Below are positions 14,248 through 23,890 of a stretch of 24,038 bases of DNA, piece by piece. Positions within the stretch are counted from its first letter, which is position 1, and each line of letters begins with the position of its first letter. The notes beneath the pieces were generated by a model. The model did not search any database and had not been told where the DNA came from. It saw only the letters and a program-made list of their open reading frames with translations. The DNA is from JBBRCX01 sp038204465 (GTDB lineage: Bacteria > Planctomycetota > Phycisphaerae > Tepidisphaerales > Tepidisphaeraceae): assembly GCA_038204465.1 (NCBI GenBank), contig JBBRCX010000071.1:1-24038 (forward strand). The letters are read 5' to 3'. The translations under genes and the position numbers were made by a program.

Positions 14248-14509
14248 CTTTGCCCCCTTTCCGCTTCAGCTCTGCTTTCAGTTTCGACCAGGCGACAGTG
14301 CCGTCGGTATTTGCCTGAGCCAGAGCGTCTCGTGCGTCTTTCACATCAAGCTCATCTTCGATGCGCTGCAACAGAGCCAGATCCGCCATCGAGATAATGG
14401 CCACGACATCCCGGCCGCTTTTGCTGACGACGATCCGTTCCCGCGCGTAGCTGACGCGATTCACCACGTCAGCGAAGTCCGCTCGAACCTCACTCATCGG
14501 AATCGTCAT
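14117..14509 (-). CDS. Phd/YefM-family antitoxin with an over-long C-terminus
   Basis: A 130-residue reading frame. Residues 1-85 are a typical Phd/YefM antitoxin: MSEVRADFADVVNRVSYARERIVVSKSGRDVVAIISMADLALLQRIEDE is the dimeric DNA-binding part, followed by a helical toxin-binding segment ending TVAWSKLKAEL. The ATG at 14509 is set by an excellent GGAGGTG ribosome binding site. The frame then continues for about 40 basic, Arg/Gly/Thr-rich residues that overlap the toxin gene by 131 bases; antitoxins of this type normally stop at about 85-90 residues. One extra G in the GGGGG run before the toxin start would move the frame to a TAG at 14231-14229. A real frameshift, a sequencing error or a genuine extension are all possible. 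Confidence 0.8.
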   Translation of the reverse strand: MTIPMSEVRADFADVVNRVSYARERIVVSKSGRDVVAIISMADLALLQRIEDELDVKDARDALAQANTDGTVAWSKLKAELKRKGGKGARISGRTGPGRRTAVPQTRATGTNPSRPEIRRTRKESPSAGK

Positions 14510-14562
14510 CACGCACCTCCAGGACCTTCGACCCCCGGCTTGAGTCATTCTTTTTATAATTT

Positions 14563-14575
14563 GTACAATCTGTAC
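14563..14575 (-). promoter_or_regulatory. Candidate autoregulatory operator of the toxin-antitoxin pair
   Basis: GTACA-ATC-TGTAC is a perfect inverted repeat located 54 bases upstream of the antitoxin start. Just downstream of it on the minus strand is AATTATAAAAAG, a good -10 region, so the repeat would lie between -35 and -10. This is where Phd/YefM-type complexes usually bind to repress their own promoter. Confidence 0.5.
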
Positions 14576-14589
14576 GAACGTTAATACTA

Positions 14590-14870
14590 TCGGTTGAGCC
14601 GGCACGCAAGTACAGAATCAGAAATCGGTCCTTTGCAAGCGCGCACTGCATTCGCGAGCAGAGGCGATTGAGGCAATGGACCTGGTCGTCAACCTCTTCC
14701 TCAGCCCGCATGGCACGATGCGTTCATACCATGAGCCTACGCAGGCGGGACAATGACCGTTCCATTCGAAGGTCATCGTTCTCGCCCGCTCGTGTGTCGC
14801 GCCCAGTGCCAACCCGCGACTGCCCAGGCCACGAGCGGCGTCGATCGACCCGAAACCGCCGATTCTCCAT
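14590..14870. other. Intergenic stretch with nothing recognised
   Basis: Between the antitoxin promoter and tRNA-Lys I see no coding frame with family similarity, no repeat and no clear RNA. Short open frames on both strands have low-complexity Ser/Arg-rich translations. Confidence 0.5.
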
Positions 14871-14943
<73 letters not shown>

Positions 14944-14954
14944 GGAAGCATCTG

Positions 14955-14982
14955 ACTATAGACATTTCGAGCACCGGCTCAA
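14955..14982 (-). promoter_or_regulatory. Promoter of tRNA-Lys
   Basis: Minus-strand TTGAGC (14982-14977) and TATAGT (14960-14955) are 16 bases apart; the -10 box ends 11 bases before the mature 5' end of the tRNA. Confidence 0.6.
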
Positions 14983-15026
14983 CTTGCGCCGATCGTGTGG
15001 GTCGCCTTCCACAACCGTTATAGTGA

Positions 15027-15055
15027 CACCCCCAACCGCGCCTCCCGCGGGGGTG
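15027..15055 (+). promoter_or_regulatory. Leader hairpin before the GT41-family gene
   Basis: CACCC and CCGCG pair with CGCGG and GGGTG to form a bulged GC-rich hairpin that ends five bases before the ATG at 15061. A TATAGT at 15019-15024 could be the -10 box, which would place the hairpin in the mRNA leader. It may hinder initiation; no function is shown. Confidence 0.35.
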
Positions 15056-15060
15056 CAACC

Positions 15061-17469
15061 ATGGCGGACAACAGCGACGCCCAGGCACGATTCAACACAG
15101 GCTGTGCGCTGCTGCAGCAGCGCCAGCTGGGCCCCGCCCTCGCGGCGCTCGCCGACGCCGCGCGCCTGCGCCCACAATGGCCCCAGGCGAGCTATCAGCT
15201 CGGTGTCGCACTGCTGATGAGCGGCCGCCCGCTCGACGCGGCGCGCGCGCTCGAACAATCGCTGCGTTTCAAACACGATTATGTCGAAGCTCACGTCGCG
15301 CTGGGCAAGGCGCTACAGATGCTTCAGCGCGTGCCGCAAGCCGTCGACCATCTCCAGAAGGCGCTAGCGATTCAACCCGACAACATCGAACCCCTTCTGG
15401 ACCTGGCGCTGCTTTGCCAGCAGCAGGACCAGACACAACGCGCGCTCGAATTGGCCCAACGTGCCGCCGTGCTCCGCCCCGCCGACCCCAATTTGCAGAA
15501 TACCATCGGCACTCTTCTTCTGAGTTGGCAGCGCCCAGGGGAGGCCGCCGAGTGTTTTCGGCGCTCGCTCGCCGTCCTTCCCAACGAGCCGGCAACATTG
15601 TTTCAACTGGCAAACTGCCTGCGCACAGAAGGATCGCTGAATGATGCGCTCGACCTCTATCGCCGCGCCGCGGCGCTGCGGCCGGCCGAACCTGGCTTTC
15701 ATAGCGCACTGGCAAGCTGCCTCGACGCCCTGGGGCTCAAGGATGAAGCGGTTGAAAGCTATCGTCGCGCCGTACAGATCCAGCCGGAGCGCGCGGATCT
15801 TCAGTACAACCTCGGCGTCGCATACGCGCGGGCCGGCGATCATGCCCAGGCCGTTACCGCCCTGCGGCAATGCGTTGCATTGAATCCAAACGATTTCCGC
15901 TCCTGGGCCAACCTCGGCGGTTCCTTGTACGAGGTCCGCGAATCCGAAGAGGCACTGCACGCTTTCCAGCGGGCCCTCGCACTCAATCCGAACGAAGCGG
16001 TCCTCCACAACAACCTTGGAAACGCGCTGCGGCGACTGAACCACCACCAGGAGGCCGAGTCCGCTTATACGCGGGCAATAGAGCTGGAGCCGATGCACCC
16101 GGGGCTGCGCACCAGTCTCGCATCGCTCTGGCTTGCTCAGGGAAGGGCGGGGGAGTCGATCCATGTCTACCGTGAGGCCTTTGCAATGGGCGCCCTTTCG
16201 CCGGCGGCCCACAGCGATTTCCTGCTGGGACTGCACTATCTGCCAAATCAGGATCCGGCGAAGGTTTTTGAAGAACATCTGCAGTGGGCACGATTCCACG
16301 CGCCGGACGCGAGCGCGGCGACGGTCGCTCATTCCAATGATCGCAGCCCCGATCGCCGGCTTCGTATCGGCTACGTCTCGCCAGATTTCCGCAGCCAGTC
16401 GGTCGGTTTCTTCATGGAGCCAATCCTTAGCGCATACGATCACGCCGCATTTGAAGTGACCTGCTACAGCGATGTCGCAAAGCCGGACGCCATGACGGCC
16501 CGGCTGCGCAGCTACGTGGATCGCTGGCGCGAAACGGCGCGATGGAGCGACCAGCAATTGACCGACGCCGTCCGTGCCGACGAGATCGACATCTTCGTCG
16601 ACCTCGCTGGCCACACAGGCCTCAACCGTCTCCCTGCCTTCGCGCGCAAGCCCGCGCCGGTCCAGGTCACTTATCTCGGCTACGCCGACACGACGGGCCT
16701 GAAAACGATTGACTATCGCATCACCGATCAATATGCCGACCCGCCGGGAGCGTCGGAGTGCTACCACACGGAGAAACTCATCCGCCCCTTCACGAGCGCT
16801 TGGTGCTACCAACCACCGGCTGAAACGCCGCCGGTTGCCCCCCTGCCGTCTTTGACTGCGGGCCGGATCACCATCGGTTCGTTCAGCATTCCCGCCAAGT
16901 TGAATGCGCAACTCGCGTCGTTTTGGTCGCAGGTGATCCTGGCGTTGCCGCGGTCGCGACTGCTGCTCAAGTACCATCACTATGAAGATCCCACCGTTCG
17001 GCGCCGGGTGCAGGAACTGTTCACCGCCTGCGGGATCGAGCCGGACCGAATCGAATTCCTCGGCCGCGCGCCGACGCATCGCGAGCACCTGCAAACCTAT
17101 GACCGCGTCGATCTCTCCCTCGACACGTTCCCTTATCACGGAACCACGACCACCTGCGAGGCGCTGTGGATGGGTGTGCCGGTAATCACCCTCGCCGGCG
17201 ACACGCACCTGTCGCGCGTAGGCGTCAGCCTGCTAACCAACGCCGGCCTGGGCGAACTGATCGCGCGCAGCCCCGACGAATTCGTCCGCATCGCGATCGA
17301 TCTCGCCAGCGACCGCGCCCGCCTTGCGGAGCTACGCGCCGGCTGCCGGAAAGCGCTCAGCGCCTCCCCCCTCACCGACCGCGAAGGCTTCATCCGAAGC
17401 CTGGAGCGCGCCTATCGCCAGCTGTGGCACCGACGGTGCGCGCCTGGTCCCTCCGCCACCGGTGCGTGA
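15061..17469 (+). CDS. TPR protein with GT41 (O-GlcNAc transferase / SPINDLY-like) domain
   Basis: An 802-residue protein. The N-terminal 400 residues or so are about eleven tetratricopeptide repeats, for example the unit with PNEAVLHNNLGNALRRLNHHQ. The C-terminal half is a GT41 glycosyltransferase: RLRIGYVSPDFRSQSVGFF (about 433-451), DIFVDLAGHTG, VTYLGYADTTG, K613 in SIPAKLNAQLASFW (equivalent to the nucleotide-phosphate-binding Lys of OGT), DLSLDTFPYHGTTTTCEALWMGVPVITL, and HLSRVGVSLLTNAGL. GT41 enzymes add GlcNAc or fucose from nucleotide sugars to Ser/Thr of proteins. The conserved His of the DFxxHxV motif is Gln446 here. ATG 15061 starts directly before the first TPR. Targets are unknown. 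Confidence 0.9.
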   Translation: MADNSDAQARFNTGCALLQQRQLGPALAALADAARLRPQWPQASYQLGVALLMSGRPLDAARALEQSLRFKHDYVEAHVALGKALQMLQRVPQAVDHLQKALAIQPDNIEPLLDLALLCQQQDQTQRALELAQRAAVLRPADPNLQNTIGTLLLSWQRPGEAAECFRRSLAVLPNEPATLFQLANCLRTEGSLNDALDLYRRAAALRPAEPGFHSALASCLDALGLKDEAVESYRRAVQIQPERADLQYNLGVAYARAGDHAQAVTALRQCVALNPNDFRSWANLGGSLYEVRESEEALHAFQRALALNPNEAVLHNNLGNALRRLNHHQEAESAYTRAIELEPMHPGLRTSLASLWLAQGRAGESIHVYREAFAMGALSPAAHSDFLLGLHYLPNQDPAKVFEEHLQWARFHAPDASAATVAHSNDRSPDRRLRIGYVSPDFRSQSVGFFMEPILSAYDHAAFEVTCYSDVAKPDAMTARLRSYVDRWRETARWSDQQLTDAVRADEIDIFVDLAGHTGLNRLPAFARKPAPVQVTYLGYADTTGLKTIDYRITDQYADPPGASECYHTEKLIRPFTSAWCYQPPAETPPVAPLPSLTAGRITIGSFSIPAKLNAQLASFWSQVILALPRSRLLLKYHHYEDPTVRRRVQELFTACGIEPDRIEFLGRAPTHREHLQTYDRVDLSLDTFPYHGTTTTCEALWMGVPVITLAGDTHLSRVGVSLLTNAGLGELIARSPDEFVRIAIDLASDRARLAELRAGCRKALSASPLTDREGFIRSLERAYRQLWHRRCAPGPSATGA

Positions 17470-17500
17470 GTGATCTGGATCCTTCAGTATCTCTCTCGCG

Positions 17501-17529
17501 TGCACATTGCGTGGCCGTGCTCCTATAAT
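17501..17529 (+). promoter_or_regulatory. Promoter upstream of recO
   Basis: TGCACA (17501-17506) and a consensus TATAAT (17524-17529) are separated by 17 bases. The leader to the recO ATG at 17586 contains the self-complementary GCCGGCCACGGCCGGC. Confidence 0.5.
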
Positions 17530-17585
17530 TCGTGTTAGCCGGCCACGGCCGGCTTGCCGGCAACGATCCGTCAACTGACCCAAAA

Positions 17586-18449
17586 ATGCCGCTCGTTCGC
17601 GACCGCTGTATCTGTCTCCGAAAGCACGAGTACAGCGAAACCTCGCAGATCCTTTCGCTCTTCTCACGCGAGCATGGCACCTTCCGCGCCATCGCCAAAG
17701 GCGCCCACCGGCGAACAAAGGCCGGGGCCAGCAGGTTCGACGGAGGCGTCGACCTGCTCGATGTTGGCGACGCCGTCTTCACTCACGATCCTGCCAAGGA
17801 CCTCGCGACGCTGACCGAGTGGAGCCTCCGCGAAGGCAATCTCGGATTGCGGAGCAGCCTGCGCGGAACATACCTCGCGATGTACGCCGGCGAGCTCGTT
17901 GGCCGCCTGATCGAGGAGCACGACGCTCACCCCGAGCTCTTCGACCGGCTCCAGGCCGCGCTTCCCGAATTTGCCACCGCGCGCGTCGAGGAAGCCTTCC
18001 TCGCCTTCCAGCTGGACCTCCTGCGCGAGAGCGGCTACCTCGCCGAGCTCTTCGCCTGCGCCACCTGCGGCGCCCAGCTCGGCGACCGCGGCGCCTGCTA
18101 CTTCTCCCCTTCGAGCGACGGCGTCATCTGTCACGACTGCGAAGGCGCAACCCCCGATCGAATGCCGCTCGACCCGCGCCTCCTCCGCCTGGTTCAAAGC
18201 GTCGTGCGCCTCCCCCGATCCAACGGCACGCCCCGCCGCCTGCCCCAGCTCACCCGCCACCAGACCGACCCGCTCAACCGTCTCTTCGCCGACCACGTCG
18301 AGCATACCCTGGGCCGCCGGCTGCAACTCGCACGCCACGTCGTCCCCCGTTTCCCCGAGCGCGGGCAAGCCCAGACTCTACCGTTTCGCGCCGAGCCACC
18401 TCTGAGCGCCCCCGCGCGCTCCACTTCCGCTCGAGGCGAAACCGCTTAA
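17586..18449 (+). CDS. recO: DNA repair protein RecO
   Basis: A 287-residue RecO. The N-terminal OB fold reads LVRDRCICLRKHEYSETSQILSLFSREHGTFRAIAKGAHR, typical of the family. The middle is helical (TYLAMYAGELVGRLIEEHDAHPELFDRL). A zinc site follows, with C158-x-x-C161 and C182-x-x-C185 (FACATCG and VICHDC). RecO acts with RecR to load RecA onto SSB-coated single-stranded DNA in gap repair. The tail beyond about residue 255 is Pro/Arg-rich and not conserved. The start at MPLVRDR gives the normal N-terminus; the upstream in-frame sequence is leader. Confidence 0.93.
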   Translation: MPLVRDRCICLRKHEYSETSQILSLFSREHGTFRAIAKGAHRRTKAGASRFDGGVDLLDVGDAVFTHDPAKDLATLTEWSLREGNLGLRSSLRGTYLAMYAGELVGRLIEEHDAHPELFDRLQAALPEFATARVEEAFLAFQLDLLRESGYLAELFACATCGAQLGDRGACYFSPSSDGVICHDCEGATPDRMPLDPRLLRLVQSVVRLPRSNGTPRRLPQLTRHQTDPLNRLFADHVEHTLGRRLQLARHVVPRFPERGQAQTLPFRAEPPLSAPARSTSARGETA

Positions 18450-18590
18450 GCACGCCCGCTCCGATGCCTCTCGCGCCGATTCGAGTGACGCCAGAGCCAT
18501 CACAAGGCGACTCATCGTCACTGCTCCATCAATCTGTCTCACTGCATGCGCTTTGACCGCATTCACCCCTTCGTCGCTAAGCTCCTCTCG

Positions 18591-18619
18591 TTGCCGCCCC
18601 GCGCGCTCGTCATTACAAT
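18591..18619 (+). promoter_or_regulatory. Promoter of the BamD-like/lptE pair
   Basis: TTGCCG (18591-18596) and TACAAT (18614-18619) are exactly 17 bases apart. The -10 box ends nine bases before the ATG at 18629, so the mRNA would have almost no leader. Confidence 0.6.
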
Positions 18620-18628
18620 CCCGGCCCC

Positions 18629-19702
18629 ATGCCCCGGCTTGCCTTCGCGATTGCCCTCTCCCTCTTGATTGGACAATCCGCAGCCGCGGCCGCCCCCGCC
18701 AGTCAGCCAACCCAGACCTGGGAACTGACCGGTCCCGGCGAATTCAAGCAGGTTCAGAGCCCCGACACGCAGCCCATCGCCAACCCAACGCTCGACAAAG
18801 TGGAGCAACTCCTGGTTCATCACAGATTCAATTCCGCGCGCAAGATCGTTCTCGACTGGCTCAAGCATCACAAAGACGCCCCCGACCGCGACCGCGCCCT
18901 GTTTCTTCTCGCAGAAGCCTACGACCAGTACGGCGACCGCATCCGCGCCTTCTACCACCTCGACGAGCTGCTCGACACCTACCCAGAGAGCCGCCTCTTC
19001 TACCCCGCGCTGGAGAAGCAATACGAGATCGGCGACGCCTTCCTCCGCGGCTACAGGCGGCGCTTCCTCGGCCTGCCGATCCTCACCTCAGAAGACGAAG
19101 GAGTGGAAATCCTCTACCGGATCCAGGAGCGCTCCCCGGGCTCCCCGCTCGCGGAGCGCGCGCTGCTGCGCACCGCCGACCATTACTTCGCCTCCAGCGA
19201 CTTCGACCTCGCCTTCGACGCCTACGCCTCGTATGCCCGCAGCTATCCGCGCAGCCCGGACATCCCCCGCGTGCGCATGCGCCAGGCGCTGTCGTCCTAC
19301 GCGCAATTCCGCGGCCTTCTTTTCGACGCGACGCCGCTCATCGACGCCAAGGCCCAGCTCGAGGACATCGCCCGCAACTACCCCGAGCTTGCCGCCGAAG
19401 AGAACGTTCCCGACGTGATCGAGCGAATCAATCGCTCATTGGCCGGCAAGATCTACCGGACCGCCGATTTCTACGTCCGCACCCATGATCCGCGCGGGGC
19501 TGTCTACACCTATCGCTATCTGATTCAGACCTACCCCGAGACCCGCGAGGCCGTGCTGGCCCGGAACAAACTCGAGCGCATGCCCGCCTGGGCGCTCACC
19601 GAGCCGGGCCCCTCCAGCGCTCTCGACTCGCTCCCGGACTCCACCACCCGGCCCGCCACCCGAGCCGCTGAGCTTCCCAGCGTGCCGCGCGAGGTTCGAT
19701 GA
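18629..19702 (+). CDS. Secreted TPR protein, outer-membrane assembly factor BamD-like
   Basis: A 357-residue protein with a Sec signal peptide (about 1-22, LAFAIALSLLIGQSAAAAA) and TPR-like helical repeats thereafter: HHRFNSARKIVLDWLKHHKDAPDRDRALFLLAEAYDQYG and SDFDLAFDAYASYARSYPRSPDIPRVRMRQALS. The pattern of repeats spaced by YPxS turns is that of BamD/YfiO and tol-pal CpoB-like proteins. No lipobox Cys is present, unlike BamD. It shares an ATGA overlap with the following lptE-like gene, placing it in outer-membrane biogenesis. The exact role (Bam scaffold or another envelope TPR factor) is uncertain. Confidence 0.75.
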   Translation: MPRLAFAIALSLLIGQSAAAAAPASQPTQTWELTGPGEFKQVQSPDTQPIANPTLDKVEQLLVHHRFNSARKIVLDWLKHHKDAPDRDRALFLLAEAYDQYGDRIRAFYHLDELLDTYPESRLFYPALEKQYEIGDAFLRGYRRRFLGLPILTSEDEGVEILYRIQERSPGSPLAERALLRTADHYFASSDFDLAFDAYASYARSYPRSPDIPRVRMRQALSSYAQFRGLLFDATPLIDAKAQLEDIARNYPELAAEENVPDVIERINRSLAGKIYRTADFYVRTHDPRGAVYTYRYLIQTYPETREAVLARNKLERMPAWALTEPGPSSALDSLPDSTTRPATRAAELPSVPREVR

Positions 19703-20307
19703 CCCAGCCACAGCCGACCTCCACCCTCGATTATGCCACCCCCTCGCGCAAACGGCGCCGAGCCTGGCCCTGGATTGCCGCAGCCCTGGCAGCGGCTGCA
19801 GTCTCGCTGCTCCTCATCGCGGGGTGCGGCTACCAGCAGGCCGGCGCCCCGCCCAGGGGAGACATCGTCCCCTACAAGTGGAGCTCGCTCTATCGCACTG
19901 ACGTCCATACCGTCGCCGTCCCCATCTTCACCAACCGCACTTTCCGTCGCGGCGTCGAGTTCAACCTCAGCAAGGCAATCGTCAACCAGCTCGAGGCCCA
20001 CAGCCCCTACAAGGTGGTCGACCGCGAACGCGCCGACACCATTCTCGAAGGCGAAATCGTCAACATCCGCGTCAGGACCCTCAGCGAAGACGCCCACAGT
20101 TCCCTGCCGCAGGAGCAACTGTATCTCGTCACCGTCAACTTCACCTGGAAAGACCTTCGCAGCGGGCGGATACTCGTTCAGCGCAGCGACTACGAGCAGA
20201 CCGCACCCTACTATCCCACCCTCGGCGAGGGACAGTTCACCGGCTCGCAGCAGAATGTCGAGCGCCTTGCCCTCGCGATCGTCCAGGAGCTTCAGGCCGA
20301 CTGGTAG
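19699..20307 (+). CDS. LPS-assembly lipoprotein LptE-like
   Basis: A 202-residue protein. A basic N-terminal extension (about 1-23) precedes a hydrophobic segment ending LLLIAGC, a lipobox with C43, followed at once by GYQQAG. The mature part has the LptE pattern: VHTVAVPIFTNRTFRRGVEFNLSKAIVNQLEAHSPYKVVDRERADTILEGEIVNI. LptE plugs LptD to insert lipopolysaccharide into the outer membrane. It starts within the stop of the BamD-like gene. An imperfect GC hairpin without a T tract lies about 50 bases past its stop (20358-20379). The extended N-terminus before the lipobox is longer than usual. Confidence 0.82.
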   Translation: MTQPQPTSTLDYATPSRKRRRAWPWIAAALAAAAVSLLLIAGCGYQQAGAPPRGDIVPYKWSSLYRTDVHTVAVPIFTNRTFRRGVEFNLSKAIVNQLEAHSPYKVVDRERADTILEGEIVNIRVRTLSEDAHSSLPQEQLYLVTVNFTWKDLRSGRILVQRSDYEQTAPYYPTLGEGQFTGSQQNVERLALAIVQELQADW

Positions 20308-20482
20308 CCAGTGATTCTTGCTCAGCATCAATTTCCACCTGCCTGCCGGGGGCGCGCGGGGTGGAAAAGCCCCCACCCCCAACCGTATGATGAACGCGGC
20401 GTAATACAGATGACCGCTTCGGCGGCGAGCCAACGTTGCTTTAGCCGCCGGCGCCGCCGAATCACCGTCAGAGGAAGTTCTC

Positions 20483-22552
<2,070 letters not shown>

Positions 22553-23106
22553 AGCGGCGCGCAATTGCCCATAGCTCATAGCCTCGCGTAAAACCATCCA
22601 TCTCCCTGTGCCCCAGCTCGACCAATCCGCGTTTTTCCCACGCCGTCCACGAAAATCCCATCCCAACCCCAGCGAACCGCCATCAAACCCCCATCCCAAC
22701 CCCATCGCCTCCCCATCCGGCGACCATCGACCCCCCATCGGATCCCCATGAAGCTCCCAACCCCCAGCCACGGCGCCCCCGCGACGCCTCCACCACAGGC
22801 CCGGCGCCTGCCCACGCTCTCCCAATCCTTCGCCACCCGCCGCCAACACCATTCCAATTCGTACCCGCGCACGGGTACCAATCCTTCATATAAATGACTC
22901 CGATCTAATGCGAACACACGCCGAGCGCGAAGTCGACCCCGCAGCAACCCACCCAACAAGCGCGACGCGAAAAAGCCGGGGTCTCGAGATGCGCCCTTTT
23001 GTTTTTCCCGGGAACAACGCACGTGTCCTTGGGTAGGGGCAGGTTTCCGAACCCGCCCTCTTCTCCTCGCCCCGACAGACATTCGCCGCCGCATTCGCCT
23101 CCTCTT
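22553..23106. other. C-rich low-complexity intergenic region
   Basis: No gene is supported. From about 22600 to 22800 the plus strand is strongly pyrimidine-rich with irregular repeats of CCCATC/CCCAACCCC. Open frames there, mostly on the minus strand, are Gly/Arg/Trp-rich translations of this composition. No transposase remnant or RNA was recognised. Confidence 0.55.
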
Positions 23107-23127
23107 GCAAACGGGACGGGTCCAATT
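23107..23127 (+). repeat. Left terminal inverted repeat of the RAYT unit
   Basis: A 21-base sequence containing AAACGGGACGGGTCCAATT that recurs in perfect inverse orientation at 23870-23890. Its centre GGAC-GG-GTCC is itself palindromic. Confidence 0.9.
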
Positions 23128-23128
23128 C

Positions 23129-23157
23129 TTGACGGCGTTCGATGCCCGTCGTACTTT
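23129..23157 (+). promoter_or_regulatory. Promoter of the RAYT gene
   Basis: TTGACG (23129-23134) and TACTTT (23152-23157) are exactly 17 bases apart. The -35 box begins two bases after the left inverted repeat and the -10 box ends six bases before the ATG, implying a leaderless mRNA. Confidence 0.6.
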
Positions 23158-23163
23158 ACGGCG

Positions 23164-23871
23164 ATGCCGCGTGTCGCCCGCGTTGCCCCTGGCGGTCTGA
23201 TCTACCACGTCCTGAACCGCGGCGTCGGGCGCATGGACCTCTTCAAGCGTCCCGCCGATTTCGCCTCGTTCCTCCAAGCCATCGCCGATACGCTGCGCGT
23301 CGTGCCCATGCGAATCTGCGGCTACTGCCTGATGAGCAATCACTGGCATCTGGTGCTGTGGCCGCGGCAGGATAAAGAGCTGTCACGGTTCATGCAGCGA
23401 CTGACGATCACGCACGCCCGGCGATGGATCGAGCATCGCGATCGGGTCGGCTACGGCAGCGTTTATCAGGGCCGTTACCGATCGTTTCCGGTCCAGAGCG
23501 ATGCCCATTTCACCATGCTGATGCGCTACGTCGAGCGCAATCCAAGGCGGGCGGGAATGGTAAGACGTGCCGAAGCGTGGCGTTGGTCAAGCCTCGGACA
23601 GACGGCGGATGATGGGCCGGTGAAAGGATTGAAATCTCCGCCGGCGATCATTCCGCTGTGCCCGTGGCCGGTGCCGCGGCGGCGGGATTGGATCGCCTAC
23701 GTGAATCGCTCGCAGAGGGCGGCGGAGGAGGGGGCGGTGCGGCACTCACTGCGGCACAGTCGGCCGCTGGGCTCGGCGGGCTGGGTGAGCCGGATGGAGA
23801 AGGCGCTGTCCCTGACGCCGTTGCGTCCGCGCGGCCGCCCCAAGGGAAAGACCGCAAAGCCGAAGGGGTAA
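23164..23871 (+). CDS. REP-associated tyrosine transposase (RAYT; IS200-like Y1 transposase family)
   Basis: A 235-residue single-strand DNA transposase. The N-terminus MPRVARVAPGGLIYHVLNRG is characteristic of the family. The metal-binding HUH motif is H60-W-H62 in CLMSNHWHLVLWP. The catalytic Tyr is Y122 in LMRYVERNPRRAGMV, followed by WRWSSLG. The C-terminus is basic (RPRGRPKGKTAKPKG). All catalytic residues are present, so it is probably intact. RAYTs nick and join single-stranded DNA at palindromic REP sequences and are often domesticated. The ATG at 23164 is chosen because the family begins there; upstream in-frame sequence crosses the inverted repeat and promoter. Confidence 0.93.
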   Translation: MPRVARVAPGGLIYHVLNRGVGRMDLFKRPADFASFLQAIADTLRVVPMRICGYCLMSNHWHLVLWPRQDKELSRFMQRLTITHARRWIEHRDRVGYGSVYQGRYRSFPVQSDAHFTMLMRYVERNPRRAGMVRRAEAWRWSSLGQTADDGPVKGLKSPPAIIPLCPWPVPRRRDWIAYVNRSQRAAEEGAVRHSLRHSRPLGSAGWVSRMEKALSLTPLRPRGRPKGKTAKPKG

Positions 23872-23890
23872 TTGGACCCGTCCCGTTTGC
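23870..23890 (-). repeat. Right terminal inverted repeat of the RAYT unit
   Basis: The exact reverse complement of 23107-23127. Its first two bases are the last two bases of the RAYT stop codon TAA. Confidence 0.9.

Larger units (their letters stand above)
23107..23890 (+). mobile_element. RAYT unit: Y1-family transposase gene between perfect inverted repeats
   Basis: A compact 784-base unit containing only inverted repeat, promoter, transposase gene and inverted repeat; the right repeat starts within the stop codon. REP-associated tyrosine transposases are normally found beside the palindromic repeats they recognise, so these repeats are the probable substrate. The right boundary abuts an IS630-type transposase frame. 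I see no target-site duplication. Confidence 0.75.

Noticed and set aside
15364..17208. A 614-residue open frame antisense to the GT41 gene
   Set aside because: It lacks recognisable motifs and start signals; the sense strand has TPR and GT41 motifs throughout.
20358..20379. GC hairpin after the lptE-like gene as a terminator
   Set aside because: The stem GGGGTGG/CCACCCC is real, but no T tract follows, so I do not list it as a terminator.
22886..23125. Minus-strand frame left of the RAYT unit as the missing half of the IS630 transposase
   Set aside because: Its translation shows no DDE-domain motif and no continuity with the fragment on the right.
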